Source: Bos javanicus
Lineage: Eukaryota; Chordata; Mammalia; Artiodactyla; Bovidae
Direction: 5' to 3'
DNA length: 64,000 nt
Assembly: GCF_032452875.1 (NCBI RefSeq)
Contig: NC_083869.1
Span: 123,944,001-124,008,000, forward strand
How positions within the stretch are numbered: position 1 is the stretch's first letter; each line of letters begins with the position of its first letter. The notes below the pieces were generated by a model, which did no database searches, was not told where the DNA came from, and saw only the letters and a list, made by a program, of their open reading frames with translations. Positions 54,495 through 64,000 of the stretch are shown piece by piece. Position numbers and translations under genes: made by a program.

Positions 54495-54580
54495 TTTCAG
54501 ATGGGGAAACTGAGGTCTAGAGAGAGCGAAAAACTTTCCCAGCATAACATTAAATGTCAGCTAAAAGCAGGGATTGACAC
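54495..54580 (-). repeat. MIR SINE fragment
   Basis: 'cagatggggaaactgaggtc' and the following AGAGAGAGCG. Confidence 0.55.
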
Positions 54581-54639
54581 TTTGGTCACCTCCTCAGACC
54601 ACTCTGACTGGGGGATTAAAAGACATTTATGGGAGAAGA

Positions 54640-54830
54640 AATGGATCCGTTTGCTGCTATGGGGCAGAAGACGAGGAAGGAAAGTCCCTAATGTCAAGGT
54701 GAGGAGGTTGGACTTTTGTTACATAGGCAATTGGGAGTCGTGGATGGTTCCTGAGCAGGAGAGTGACATGGTCAGAGCTGGCTTCAGGACACTGTCTCTG
54801 GAAGCAACATGATTAGAGATGACGAGTCTG
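54640..54830 (+). repeat. Ancient repeat, family A (3' part)
   Basis: 'aggttggacttttgttacat', 'cctgagcaggagagtgacat' and 'ggtcagagctggcttcagga' match the end of the 25.5-26.5 kb copy. Confidence 0.5.
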
Positions 54831-54899
54831 GAGACAGTAGTCCGGGAGGGCTAGTGATGAGGAGTGACCATGAAATAGTGATGTAACCCTAGTTGACCA

Positions 54900-55065
54900 G
54901 GGCTATAGCACCTTCACACATTTCAGTGTATATAACCTTCAAAACGGACCCATTAATAACAGTCCCATTTTTCACAACTCTGAGGCTCAGAGAGGTTAAG
55001 TTACTCCCTGAGATTTACACATGAATTAAGTGGCAGACCCCAGGCTTGAACCCAGTACTGGCTGC
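54900..55065 (-). repeat. MIR SINE
   Basis: 'cattaataacagtcccattt', 'ctctgaggctcagagaggtt' and 'ccccaggcttgaacccagta'. Confidence 0.78.
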
Positions 55066-55344
55066 TCCACGTAAGGGTGACATGTCTGAGACTGTGGCAG
55101 TGAGGGTGGCGAGGAGGGACACTGCCATAGACGCCTGACCTGAGAGGACAAAGTGACAGGGGAGGTGGCAGGGAGGTGGCAGAGTTGGGTGAGCTTTAGA
55201 GTATCAACCTGGGAGCTTGAGCTTCTGAGGGGATGTTGGGGTGGAGCCTGGGCTTCGGGGGAAAATAGTGACCCCATTGGGCAGATGTGTGATAAGAGGC
55301 AGTAAAGTCAAGGGGCATTTATCTCCCTCCTCTCGTTACCAGTA
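55066..55344. other. Single-copy sequence
   Basis: Nothing recognised. Confidence 0.4.
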
Positions 55345-55603
55345 TCTTTTGTTCGTTTTGGTTTTGGTTTCGCTGGGTCTTCCTTGCTGCTCCCAGGTTT
55401 TCTCCAGTTGTGGCCGGAGGGGGTTACTCTCCAGTCGTGGTACACGGGCTTCTCTTGTTGCAGGGCACGGGCTCTAGGCACTCGGGCTCAGTGGTTACAG
55501 TGTATCGGCTTAGTTGCCCCGAGGCATGTAGAATCTTCACGAACCAGGGATTGAACCCATGTGCCCTGCATTGGCAGGTGGATTCATAACCACTGAACCA
55601 CCG
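55345..55603 (-). mobile_element. CHR-2-type tRNA SINE, cut at its head
   Basis: Reversed CHR-2: 'gctgggtcttccttgctgct', 'gggcttctcttgttgcaggg', 'gaaccagggattgaacccat'. It stops at CTGAACCACC, about 10 bases short of its tRNA end, exactly where a BovB begins. Confidence 0.85.
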
Positions 55604-56058
55604 TCTAGTCAAAGATATGGTTTTTCCCGTAGTCATGTATGGATGTGAGAGTTGGACTATAAAGAAAGCTGAGCACCGAAGAATTGGTGCTTTTGAACTG
55701 TGGTGTTGGAGAAGACTCTTGAGTGTCCCTTGGGCTGCAAGGAGATCCAACCAGTCCATCCTAAAGAAAATCATCCCTGAATATTCATTGGGAGGACTGA
55801 TGCTAAAGCTGAAACTCCAATCCTTTGGCCACCTGATGCCAAGAACTGACTCACTTGAAAAGACCCTGATGCTGGGAAAGATTGAAGGCAGGAGAAGAAG
55901 GGGATGACAGAGGATGAGATGGTTGGATGGCATCACTGACTCAATGGACATGAGTTTGAGTAAACTCCAGGAGTTGGTGATGGACAGGGAAGCCTGGCGT
56001 GCTGCCGTCCATGGGGTCATAAAGAGTTGGACACGACTGAGCGACTGAACTGAACTGA
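55604..56058 (+). mobile_element. BovB LINE 3' fragment
   Basis: Sense BovB from 'tctagtcaaagatatggttt' to 'gactgaactgaactgaa'. A 96-codon RT C-terminal frame (55617-55907) is intact before a stop. Confidence 0.93.
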
Positions 56059-56062
56059 AAAA

Positions 56063-56403
56063 CAATGTATCTGCTTGAGGACAGTTTCTCCTTCCTGAAA
56101 ACCTTCTGGCTAATCCCATTATCTTAAAATGTATATTGTGGGAGTGGGCCTGGGAAGACCTTTACAACCTTGAGACATTCTTTTGATTTATTGTAATAAC
56201 CAATTGAAAAAGTATATAACTCCCTTTACTAAGACTAGCGAGGGAGGCATTGTCTGTCCCCCTCTGATGTCTATGTCAGAAACATTCTCTATCCCTTTTC
56301 ACTTTAATAAAACTCTGCTATACAAAAGCTCTTGAGTGATCAAGCCTGGTCGCTGGTCCTGAAGTTAAATCTTCTTCAGAGATCACGAATCCGACACCGT
56401 TCA
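56063..56403 (+). mobile_element. Ruminant ERV LTR
   Basis: Has TATA (AAGTATATAAC near 56209), AATAAA at 56306-56311 and a U5-like end 'ttcagagatcacgaatccga' with CA at 56403. No internal viral region adjoins it. Left edge approximate because a BovB abuts it. Confidence 0.62.
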
Positions 56404-57235
56404 CTGTAAGCTATCATCACTGTGTCCCAACAGAGACCCCCAGTGAGGTGGGCCCTCTCACTGGTGGGCTCTCTGCCTGAAGGCAGCTGGAGGAGGTGGG
56501 GACTACCTTCCCCAGATGAGTGGACCCTGGATCAGTGCTGCCAAGACCACCTTCTCCTGGGAGACCAGACCCCTCAGGATCCTCCCAGCCCAGCAGTGGA
56601 AGGTGGGAGCCTCACTGCGCCTCCCCCGACCCACAGCGTCCTGTGTAATCAGAGACGGGCCCTGCCCTTCTCTATCACCTCCCACCCACTAGCCTCCCCC
56701 TTTCCCCTCTTCACCCCTGGTTCCTGATTCTACGATTGTGGAAACAGAAACTTGGCTAATTTCTTGGTCCCGTAAATTGCCCAATGGGGAGGCCAGGTAG
56801 GCGGCCCCTGCTCCACTCCATCACCCACCCTAATGCATCTTCTGACACTTTCAATTTATTTTTCTATTCCTTTGCCATCAGAAATGACGATTAAATTTCC
56901 AGCGTAAATACCGCTTTACCAACTGAATTAATCACAGGAGAGGAGGAGCAGACAGGCCAGGAGCACCATCAGAGCACCTCACGCATTAACCCTTCCCCTC
57001 AACTGAGGCCACACCGGGAGGGCGGGGTCTCGAGCCTCCCTGGGGTCACCTGACCCAGATCCCTTTGCCCTCTTGCAGCCGTTCTTCAGTGGGGGTCTTG
57101 GAGGAGAGTCTTGCCCCAGGTCACTCTCCCCATCAGAACAGGGAGAGTCAAGACCCTAGTCCCTCATCCCTGCACCTGACTCCGTCTCCAGCCCCAGAAA
57201 GAGGACCTCGATATGGGGAGTATCTAGGGTCTGCC
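56404..57235. other. Single-copy, possible conserved element
   Basis: Mostly GC-rich, but 56840-56945 is AT-rich, repeat-free and dense in homeobox-like ATTAAAT and AATTAATC words. Confidence 0.4.
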
Positions 57236-57325
57236 TTTTTTTTTTTTTTTTCCACTTTGAGTGACTTTATTTTTTTTTTCCACTTTGTCTGTTATTCTTT
57301 TTTTTTTTTTTTTCATTTTTCAAGC
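57236..57325. repeat. Poly-T tracts with short duplication
   Basis: Three T runs (about 16, 11 and 17 bases) separated by near-copies of CCACTTTG. It may be a reversed poly-A remnant expanded by slippage. Confidence 0.7.
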
Positions 57326-57739
57326 CACATATGGGGCCAGGGGTCCTGCAGCATGAGGGTGGGGGCCGACTTGGTCCCAGAGCCTGGGCTGACAGGAGTC
57401 CTGGAGAGACGGGGAGGGGGCAGCTTGCCATCCCCTCACCCAGGACCATCACCATGCCCCCACCATGTCATAGCCACTCGTCAACCCAACCAACGGCTGC
57501 GTTTGACATGCCTCCCCTGTTGTCCATCTCCCACCTCCACCCCCAGCCCAGTCGTCCCTCCTGGGACCCCCATGGCCTCCCCACTGATTTCCCCACTTCG
57601 ACACCTGTCCCCCATCCGCCATCCTTCCACAGAGTCATTGGCTCCGAATACTGCCCCATCATTTCCTGGCTGGAAACCCTTCCCTGCATCCCTCTTCTCT
57701 CTGGTCAGCTCCCTGCCCTTCACAGCCATGGATATTAGA
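57326..57739. other. Single-copy sequence
   Basis: C-rich plus strand; nothing recognised. Confidence 0.4.
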
Positions 57740-58025
57740 GGGACTGACTCCTTCTCCCTCAGGTGGTTCCTCCACCTGGAGGGCCCTCTCCTTCCACACA
57801 TCAAATTAGGTGTCATCTCCTCAGAGAACCTTCGCTGACCACCATCTCCCATCTAAATGAGGTTTTATCCTCTACAGTTCTATGTCTTTTCCTCAGAGTA
57901 CATAACACGAATGATAATCATGTATTTATTTGTGGGCTTATTTGTTTAATAGACACTTTAGGGAAGGGAGTTTTTATTGAGCAGAGTTCTATGTGCCATA
58001 TATTGTTGGTTATCCATTTTAAATA
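57740..58025 (+). repeat. L2 LINE 3' fragment
   Basis: 'gtgtcatctcctcagagaac', 'cttcgctgaccaccatctcc' and 'ttatttgtgggcttatttg'. After 57960 it may merge with a reverse MIR start. Confidence 0.62.
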
Positions 58026-58230
58026 TAGCAGTGTGTGCATGTCCATCCCAACCTCAGTAACTATCTGGGGAAGGGATTTTTGTCTGAGCCACTCAGCACT
58101 GCAGCTGAAGCCCCTAGAAGCTGCGCTGGGATGTAGGAGATGATCCGTGCAGACTTTTGGCTCATGATGACAGATGATCCCCCATCTCTGAGCTCCCTTT
58201 CCTTGGGGTTGAGGGGACAGACCCATGCAC

Positions 58231-58931
58231 AGTTCAGTTCAGTCGCTCAGTTGTGTCCGACTCTTTGCAACCCCATGGACTGCAGCACACCAGGCTTCTC
58301 TGTCCATCACCAACTCCCGGAGTTTACCCAAACTCATGTCCCTTGAGTTGGTGATGCCATCCAGCCATCTCATCCTCTCATCCCCTTCTCCTCCTGCCCT
58401 CAATCTTTCCCAGCATCAGGGTCTTTTCAAATAAGTCAGTTCTTCGCATACTGGAGTTTCAGCTTCAACATCAGTCCTTCCAATGAATATTCAGGACTGA
58501 TCTCCTTTAGGATGGACTGGTTGGATCTCCTTGCAGTCCAAGGGACTCTCAAGAGTCTTCTCCAACACCACAGTTCAAAAGCATCAGTTCTTTGGCACTG
58601 AGCTTTCTGTATATTCCAGATCTCACATTCATACATGACTAATGGAAAACCATAGTTTTGACTAGACAAACCTTTGTCGGTAAAGTAATGTCTCTGCTTT
58701 TTAATATGCTGTCTAGGTTGGTCATAGCTTTTCCTCCAAGTAGCAAGTGTCTTTTAATTTCATGGCTGCAGTCACCATTTGCAGTGATTTTGGAGCCCAA
58801 GAAAATAAAGTTTCTCACTGTTTCCTTTGTTTCCCCATCTATTTGCCATGAAATGGACCAGATGCCATGATCTTAGCTTTCTGAATGTTAAGTTTTAAGC
58901 CAACTTTTTCACTTTCCTCTTTCACTTTTTC
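58231..58931 (-). mobile_element. BovB LINE 3' fragment
   Basis: Antisense BovB of 700 bp, from 'agttcagttcagtcgctcag' to 'cactttcctctttcac'. Small deletions near 58375 and 58448 break the RT frame. Confidence 0.93.
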
Positions 58932-59579
58932 TTGCCTCTTTCACCCACACACAGACAGGTGGGAAATTTCAGGCAGAGAAGCGCCCTAAGGGAGGGACAG
59001 AGTAGGAGCTCCTGGTGTAAGTTCAGGAAGCTTCTTGAAGGAAGCCTCTCCCGCTTCTGACCCTCTTTTTGCTCTGTCCCTTCACCAGCCCCCTGCCCAA
59101 TTTTGTGCCACAGTTGCCCTCTGCCCTGACGGAAGGGCCCCCCACTGCACCCCATTATTCAGCCAGGCTTGGGCAGGAAGGAGGAAAGTTAGCAGTGGCC
59201 CTCCTGCAGGAAGTGAGCCTGGAAAGCAGCAGGGCTTCCCAGGAAGCCTGAGACTCTGGGCGCCTTCCTGCCTTGACGTGAGATGGCGCAGGCGCCTGTG
59301 AACCTCAAGGCACAATGTCACCCCAAGGCAGGTGGCCGTCTTTCTTGAGGTCTTGGTCTCATCCCTTGTAAACTGCAAACAACTTCTCAGAGGCACCTTC
59401 CCAGCCCACCTGGGCCCCAGTCAGTCCTGCACAGGGGGAGAGCAGGCTGCTGGCAGAGGGGTGGCCATGCACTCATGGGAAAGCCAAAGTCAGCCCCTTC
59501 CCCTCCCGGAGCACTGAGCTCTGAGCCCTGGTTCAAAGCGACCCCACATCCTTTCCCACCACTTCCCTTCATCTTCAAA
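58932..59579. other. Single-copy sequence
   Basis: Nothing recognised. Confidence 0.4.
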
Positions 59580-59715
59580 GCAGCCTTGCAGCTGGAACCC
59601 CGGGTGAGGGCAATGCTGTTTACTCCTGAAAAAGAGGCCCAGAGCAGGAGGTGACAAGCCCAGGGTCACACAGCTATTGGCGGTGGACCTGGGACCTGCA
59701 GCCCCTCCTCTGATT
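59580..59715 (-). repeat. MIR SINE
   Basis: 'aaaaagaggcccagagcagg' and 'aagcccagggtcacacagct'. Confidence 0.72.
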
Positions 59716-60002
59716 CACCCGCATCCTTCCCCCTCCCCCTCCTCCCCAGCTCTGTGGATGGTTGAAGACCAGGCTCTGGCTTTCAAAGCCCCTGAGCATT
59801 TCCTGCCCTCTGGCCACCCTGCCAGGGCCCTCCGCCTGCCCACCAGCCTGCCTCTTAGACTGAGTGGCTCCTCCCCAGGAACTGCCCTCCCAACCACCAG
59901 CCTGTGAAGTGACTGAGATCATAGAAGATTCCCCCAGAAGAGCTGTCACCCTGGCAAAGCTCACAGAGAGGAAACATGGATTTAAATTCCAGTTCCTCTG
60001 GT
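59716..60002. other. Single-copy sequence
   Basis: Nothing recognised. Confidence 0.4.
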
Positions 60003-60014
60003 ATGAGTTAAGGA

Positions 60015-60224
60015 CGACAAAAGTGTTAGTTGCTCAGCCGCGTCCAACTCTTTGCAACCCCATGGACTGTAGCCCACCAGGCTCCTCTGTCCATGGAATT
60101 CTCCAAGCAAGATATACTAGAGTGGGTAAGCCGTTCCTTTCTCCAGGGGATCTTCCTGACCCAGGAATTAAACCCGGGTCTCCTGCATTGCAGGTGGATA
60201 CCATCTGAGCCACCAGGAAAGCCC
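60015..60224 (-). mobile_element. Bov-tA SINE
   Basis: Reversed copy, complete. Perfect 12-base target-site duplication atgagttaagga at 60003-60014 and 60225-60236. Confidence 0.94.
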
Positions 60225-60226
60225 AT

Positions 60227-60312
60227 GAGTTAAGGAATGTTTGAGTTAAGGAATGTTTTTCTTAAATTCATTCACTCACCCACCCATCCACACAGCCTCC
60301 CATCCACCCATC
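60227..60312. repeat. Short tandem repeats after the SINE
   Basis: Two copies of GAGTTAAGGAATGTTT-like sequence (60227-60259), then a (CCCATCCA)-like run at 60265-60312. Confidence 0.7.
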
Positions 60313-61179
60313 CTCTGATGAGCAGCTACCATGGGCCGGCACTGATCTAGACACTGGAGTGCATCAGCGGACTGAAGAGATGGGCACACAGTAGGCTGTC
60401 AGGACACAAGAGCTGTATCACCATTAGTGTTACACTTTGGTTATTATTGTCTGAAGACGCCCCCTGCTCTGAGGTCGCAGAAGCCATCAGCTTGAAGGGT
60501 GTGGGGTAACCACTACTTCCCCTGGGTGAAGCTGCTCCTCTTTGGCTGCCAGGAGCCACGGAGACCCCTGAGCTCCCACAGGAGGGGATTGCACCTAGGC
60601 ACGGGGTCAATCCCTCCCCATCCCCTATCCTTGCAGAGGAGGCAGGTGGCTCCTGCTGACAGGCATGGCACCAGGAATCTGGGGAAGATTTAATTAACTA
60701 TGACAATTGACACCTTCGCCAGATGTCTGCTGTGAAACTGGCTCTGATGATAAAAGGTTCGGATAATTCTGTTGGAGCAGCACTTTCCAAGCCGTATGTT
60801 TTTCATCTGGGTCACCAGGAAACTCGGCTTGTTTTTGAGGGCCCCGCCCAGGGAGGGCTGGCTGGTCTCTTGCTTCCCCTGCTGGAAGGTCACAGAGAGT
60901 ACCGGGGCAGACGGGGCTGGACAGCAAATCGGCACGTCCACCAGGGGAGCCACACCCTCGCTGGGCCTCAGGGCAGTTTCGCTCAATAACTCCCTCACCT
61001 CTGCCTCGCTTTTCTCAAGGTCTGCACAGTCACATAACTGTGGGGTGGGAGGACTTCACTAGTTCATCCCCCTTCACTTTCCTCCTGCCCCATCACAGGC
61101 AGATCTTGGTGTGTTTGTTTCTGATGTGACCCCAAGCTCCTGGGACACTATCTGGCAATAGTAGGTGCTCAGTCAATCA
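60313..61179. other. Single-copy sequence
   Basis: No repeat family recognised. An AT-rich stretch at 60680-60800 might be conserved. Confidence 0.4.
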
Positions 61180-61636
61180 GTAAGTACATCCTTTTTTATT
61201 GAAATATGGTTGATTTGCCATGTTGTTTTAATTTCTGCTGTACAGCAAAGAGATTCAGTTAAACATATACACACATTCTTTTTCATATTCTTTTCCATTA
61301 TGGTTTATCACAGGATACTGAATATAGTTTTCCTGTGCTACCCAGTAGGACCGTGTTGCTCACGCATTCTCTGTATACGAGTTTGCGTCTGCTAATCCCA
61401 GCTCCCAGTCCATCCCTCCCTCAGGGCCCCTCCCCCTTGGCAATCTGTCCTCTGCTTTTACGAGTCAGTTTCTGTTTTGTAAATAGGTTCATTTGTATCA
61501 TATTGTAGATTTCACATAGAGGTGATGTCATACGGTATTTGTCTTTCTCTTTCCACCTTCAGTTAATACGATAATCTCTAGATTATCCATGTTGCTGTAA
61601 ATGGCAATATTTCATTCTTTTCTATGGTGGTGGTGG

Positions 61637-61755
61637 TTTTAGCCGCTAAGTCGTGTCCGACTTTTGCGATCCCATGAACTGTAGCTTGCCAGGCTCCTCT
61701 GTCCATGGGATTCTCCAGGCCAGAATACTGGAGTGGGTTGCCATTTCCTTCTCCA
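61637..61755 (-). mobile_element. Bov-A SINE fragment
   Basis: 'ttttagccgctaagtcgtgt' to 'tgccatttccttctccag'. Confidence 0.88.
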
Positions 61756-61764
61756 GTATTCCAT

Positions 61765-61784
61765 TGTATATATATATATATATA
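61765..61784. repeat. (TA)n microsatellite
   Basis: About ten TA units in the L1 sequence that normally reads TTGTATATATG. Confidence 0.85.
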
Positions 61785-61812
61785 ACACGTCTTCCTTTTA
61801 TGAATGTGTGTG

Positions 61813-62066
61813 CTTTTTTAAAAAGATTTATTTGTTGTTTATTTTTGGCTTCACTGCGTCTTCATCGCTGCACACAGCCTTTCTCTAGCTGTGGTGCTTG
61901 GGCTTCTCATTGCAGTGGCTTCTCTTGTTGCAGAGCACAGGCTTCAGTAGTGGTGGTATGCAGGCCTTGTTGCTCCTCGGCATGTGGGATCTTCCCGAAC
62001 CAGGGACTGAACCCACGACCCCTGCATTGGCAGGTGGATTCTTAACCACTAGACCACAAGGGAACT
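61813..62066 (-). mobile_element. CHR-2-type tRNA SINE
   Basis: 'tttggcttcactgcgtcttc', 'cttctcttgttgcagagcac', 'cattggcaggtggattctta' and a head complement ending GGGAACTC. The degenerate duplication resembles ATAACACGTCTTCCTTTTAT. Confidence 0.86.
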
Positions 62067-62297
62067 CTATATCACATCTTTTTATCCACTCACCTGCTGA
62101 TGAACATTTAGGCTGTTTCCACGTCTTGGCTCTTGCCAATAGTGCTGCTATGAACATCGGGGTATATGTATCTTTTTTTAATTAGAGTTTGGTTTGGATA
62201 TAGAGTGTGTCCTTATTGACAACAGCACATGTACACGGAGTGCTTACTGGGCACCTGGCCCCCACACGCTCTAATTTAACCCAGTCATACATGTGAT

Positions 62298-62520
62298 TCA
62301 GTTCAGTTCAGTCACTCAGTTGTGTCTGACTCTTTGCGACCCCATGAACTGCAGCACACCAAGCCTCCCTGTCCATCACCAACTCCCGGAGCTTACCCAA
62401 ACTCATGTCCATTGAGTCGGTGAGGCCATCCAACCATCTCATCCTCTGCCGTCCCCTTCTCCTGCCCTCAATCTTTCCCAGCATCGGGATCTTTTCAGAT
62501 GAGTCAGCTCTTTGCGTCAG
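62298..62520 (-). mobile_element. BovB LINE, short 3' end
   Basis: Antisense, 'cagttcagttcagtcactca' to 'cagctctttgcgtcag'. Flanked by GTGAT at 62293-62297 and 62521-62525. Confidence 0.88.
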
Positions 62521-62534
62521 GTGATGGTGGGTGA

Positions 62535-63090
62535 CAATCATGGCTGGCATCTATTAGTCTGAGATATAGGCTGGCACAGTTCTAAGCACTTCAAATGGAT
62601 TAGCTCTTAATCCCAAGAAAGCCAAAGGAGACAGGCACTAATACTAACTTCCACTTCCAGGTGCTGGAGAAGACTCTTGAGAGTCCCTTGGACAGCAAGG
62701 AGATCAAACCAGTCAATCCTAAAGGAAATCAACCCTGAAGATTCACTGAAAGGACTGATGCTGAAGCTGAAGCACAAATACTTTGGCCACCTGATGCAAA
62801 GAGCTGACTCATTGGAAAAGACCCTGATGCTGGGAAAGATTGACAGCAGGAAGAGAAGGGGAGGACAGAGAATGAAATGGTTGAATGGCATCATTGACTC
62901 AAAAGACACGAGTTCGAGCAAACTCTGGGGAGATAGTGAAGGACAGGGAAGCCTGACATACTGCAGCGCCTGGGGTCACAAAGAGTGGGACACAACTTAG
63001 CAACTGAACAACAACAACTTCCAGGTGAGATGGCCCTTAAGTGAGCCTGATTGGTGCTGAGTGGCAGAGCTGAATCTCAAGAGTCCTCAA
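62535..63090 (-). repeat. MIR SINE split by a BovB
   Basis: 'cacagttctaagcacttcaa' and 'ggattagctcttaatcccaa' before, 'tgagtggcagagctgaatct' after the BovB at 62664-63016. Confidence 0.65.
62664..63016 (+). mobile_element. BovB LINE 3' fragment
   Basis: Sense BovB from 'ctggagaagactcttgagag' to 'gcaactgaacaacaaca'. Perfect 11-base target-site duplication acttccaggtg at 62653-62663 and 63017-63027. Confidence 0.94.
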
Positions 63091-63929
63091 GTGTCTGACT
63101 CTGACTTCCCAGGGCTGTGTTATTTCCCGCATTTTTACAGATGGAATGCCAGGTTCGTCCAGGTGTTCTGGTTCTCTGTCACTGTGAAACAGACTGCTTT
63201 GAAACTCAGTGGCTTAAGACTTTGCTCACAATTTTCAGGGCCAGGAACTTGGCACATGGAGGACAGCACAGGGTCTGCAGTGACAGGCCACGGCCGGGTG
63301 GCCGGCAGGGCTCAATGGGGCCGTGTGTCTGGGCCTTGGTTCTGGTTGTCAGCGGCTTCAGTTCTTCCCCCAACAGGCCTGCTGGGGCTGCGAGGCACCA
63401 GACGCCACCTTCCCTCACCAAGTGTGTCACCCAGGATGGCTCAGCCGCCACAGCTGGGGTCAGCGGGCCTCACTCTCCCCAAGCCGTCCCTCCCGTGGTT
63501 TCCTGGGCTTCCTCGCAGCCCGTCAGACACGAAACTCTGGCCTCCCGAGAGGGACGGTCATGAGAGGCAGGAAGAGGGAGCTGCTCGGGCCCAGAAACCA
63601 GTCCAGCATCACCTGCCATCTCCTACTGGTCAACGCAGCCCGAGATTGCCCCCAGCCAGATTCAGAGGGGTAAACCTCACAGAACCAGGCTGGTCTGCGG
63701 GTTCTGTGTGACAGATGTCGCCCAGAGGCCGGCCCACCTGCCTTTCCAGTAAAGCCCTCTTCTCCCCGTTCCCTGAGCTCTGCACCTCCTCACACTTTCA
63801 CCTGTGGCCTGCCAGACCCTGGCCCACTCAGGGTCCTCCAATTCCAGCCCAAAGCCCAGGAAGATACCCCAGGGGCCACCAAAGTGTGGTCTGCAGCCTC
63901 CTGAGTAGGGAAGGGGCTTGTTCACATGC
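63091..63929. other. Mostly single-copy, GC-rich
   Basis: The part 63185-63275 ('tttgaaactcagtggcttaa') resembles an old interspersed repeat. The 216-codon frame from 63061 has no domain I recognise. Confidence 0.4.
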
Positions 63930-64000
63930 AGGTTCCCAGGACCCTCCCCAGACCCAGACACCAGAACCTCTGGGAAGGGGTGGGGCCAGGGAATCTGTAT
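63930..64000. repeat. MER5-like DNA transposon fragment
   Basis: 'ccagaacctctgggaagggg' followed by GGGAATCTGTAT resembles the end of MER5-class elements. Cut by the window end. Confidence 0.4.

Larger units (their letters stand above)
61180..62205 (-). mobile_element. Ruminant-type L1, antisense, with nested SINEs
   Basis: 61187-61630 ('tattgaaatatggttgattt', 'ttctgttttgtaaataggtt'), 61756-61812 and 62067-62205 ('tttttatccactcacctgct', 'gtgctgctatgaacatcggg') are one reversed L1 3' region. A Bov-A and a CHR-2 separate the pieces. Confidence 0.75.

Noticed and set aside
55424..56119. A 231-codon minus-strand frame
   Set aside because: Antisense translation of a BovB 3' end plus CHR-2; the same peptide shadow recurs at other BovB copies.
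57065..57838. A 257-codon open frame
   Set aside because: It reads through poly-T tracts (phenylalanine runs) and an L2 fragment, so it is not a gene.
63061..63711. A 216-codon plus-strand open frame
   Set aside because: GC-rich DNA with low stop density; no recognisable domain, and overlapping frames on both strands are open as well.
1..64000. CRISPR array, bacterial operon, tRNA or rRNA gene
   Set aside because: No regularly spaced identical repeats with unique spacers, no bacterial gene layout; tRNA-like sequences are SINE heads, and no rRNA core was seen.

Overview
The window is nuclear DNA of a ruminant artiodactyl, most likely a bovid. It is full of repeat families restricted to that group: RTE-type BovB LINEs, the tRNA-headed Bov-tA SINE, Bov-A/Bov-A2 SINEs and ruminant-type L1 3' ends. 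It also has cetartiodactyl CHR-2 SINEs and mammal-wide MIR, L2 and old L1. I cannot separate cattle, sheep, goat or buffalo by reading. All repeat family names come from remembered consensus sequences, so subfamily labels are approximate. There is no complete protein-coding gene and I found no RNA gene. Nearly all long open frames lie inside repeats, mainly BovB reverse-transcriptase fragments and their antisense.

Layout. 1-9.2 kb: BovB, CHR-2 and an old antisense L1 broken up by SINE and BovB insertions, then MIRs split by BovB; the BovB copy at 8.1-9.2 kb keeps the best reverse-transcriptase remnant. 9.2-15.7 kb: mostly single-copy, GC-rich sequence with MIRs, one full and one truncated Bov-tA and a degenerate TG tract. 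15.7-18.7 kb: a sense-strand L1 carrying a three-unit Bov-A element and a BovB. 18.7-24 kb: single-copy DNA holding the only clear gene-derived sequence, decayed pieces of a receptor-type tyrosine phosphatase closest to PTPRU. 24-31.4 kb: dense SINE/MIR/BovB nesting, then a GAT-rich satellite interrupted by a solo LTR, followed by two more LTRs. 31.4-38.3 kb: L1 fragments, an MLT2-like LTR and a second copy of the solo-LTR family torn apart by later insertions. 38.3-46.3 kb: mostly single-copy DNA with L2, MIR, an odd decayed tandem array and a short direct duplication. 46.3-49 kb: an AT-rich old L1 with two younger ruminant L1 tails, next to a Bov-A2 with perfect target-site repeats. 49-64 kb: single-copy DNA with many MIRs, BovB copies, an LTR and a nested L1/SINE block.

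The gene-derived sequence at 21.2-22.14 kb is the main biological observation. A 188-bp exon encoding the PTPRU juxtamembrane and start of the first phosphatase domain keeps both splice sites and an open frame, but differs from the remembered PTPRU protein at several sites. Only about 0.4-0.7 kb downstream lie short, damaged matches to the linker between the two phosphatase domains and to the start of the second. The exons that should lie between are missing. This reads as an unprocessed, internally deleted PTPRU-like pseudogene fragment.

The rest is a record of retrotransposition. Target-site duplications readable by eye at many insertions allow relative dating. I see no sign of a new enzymatic, defence or mobile system.
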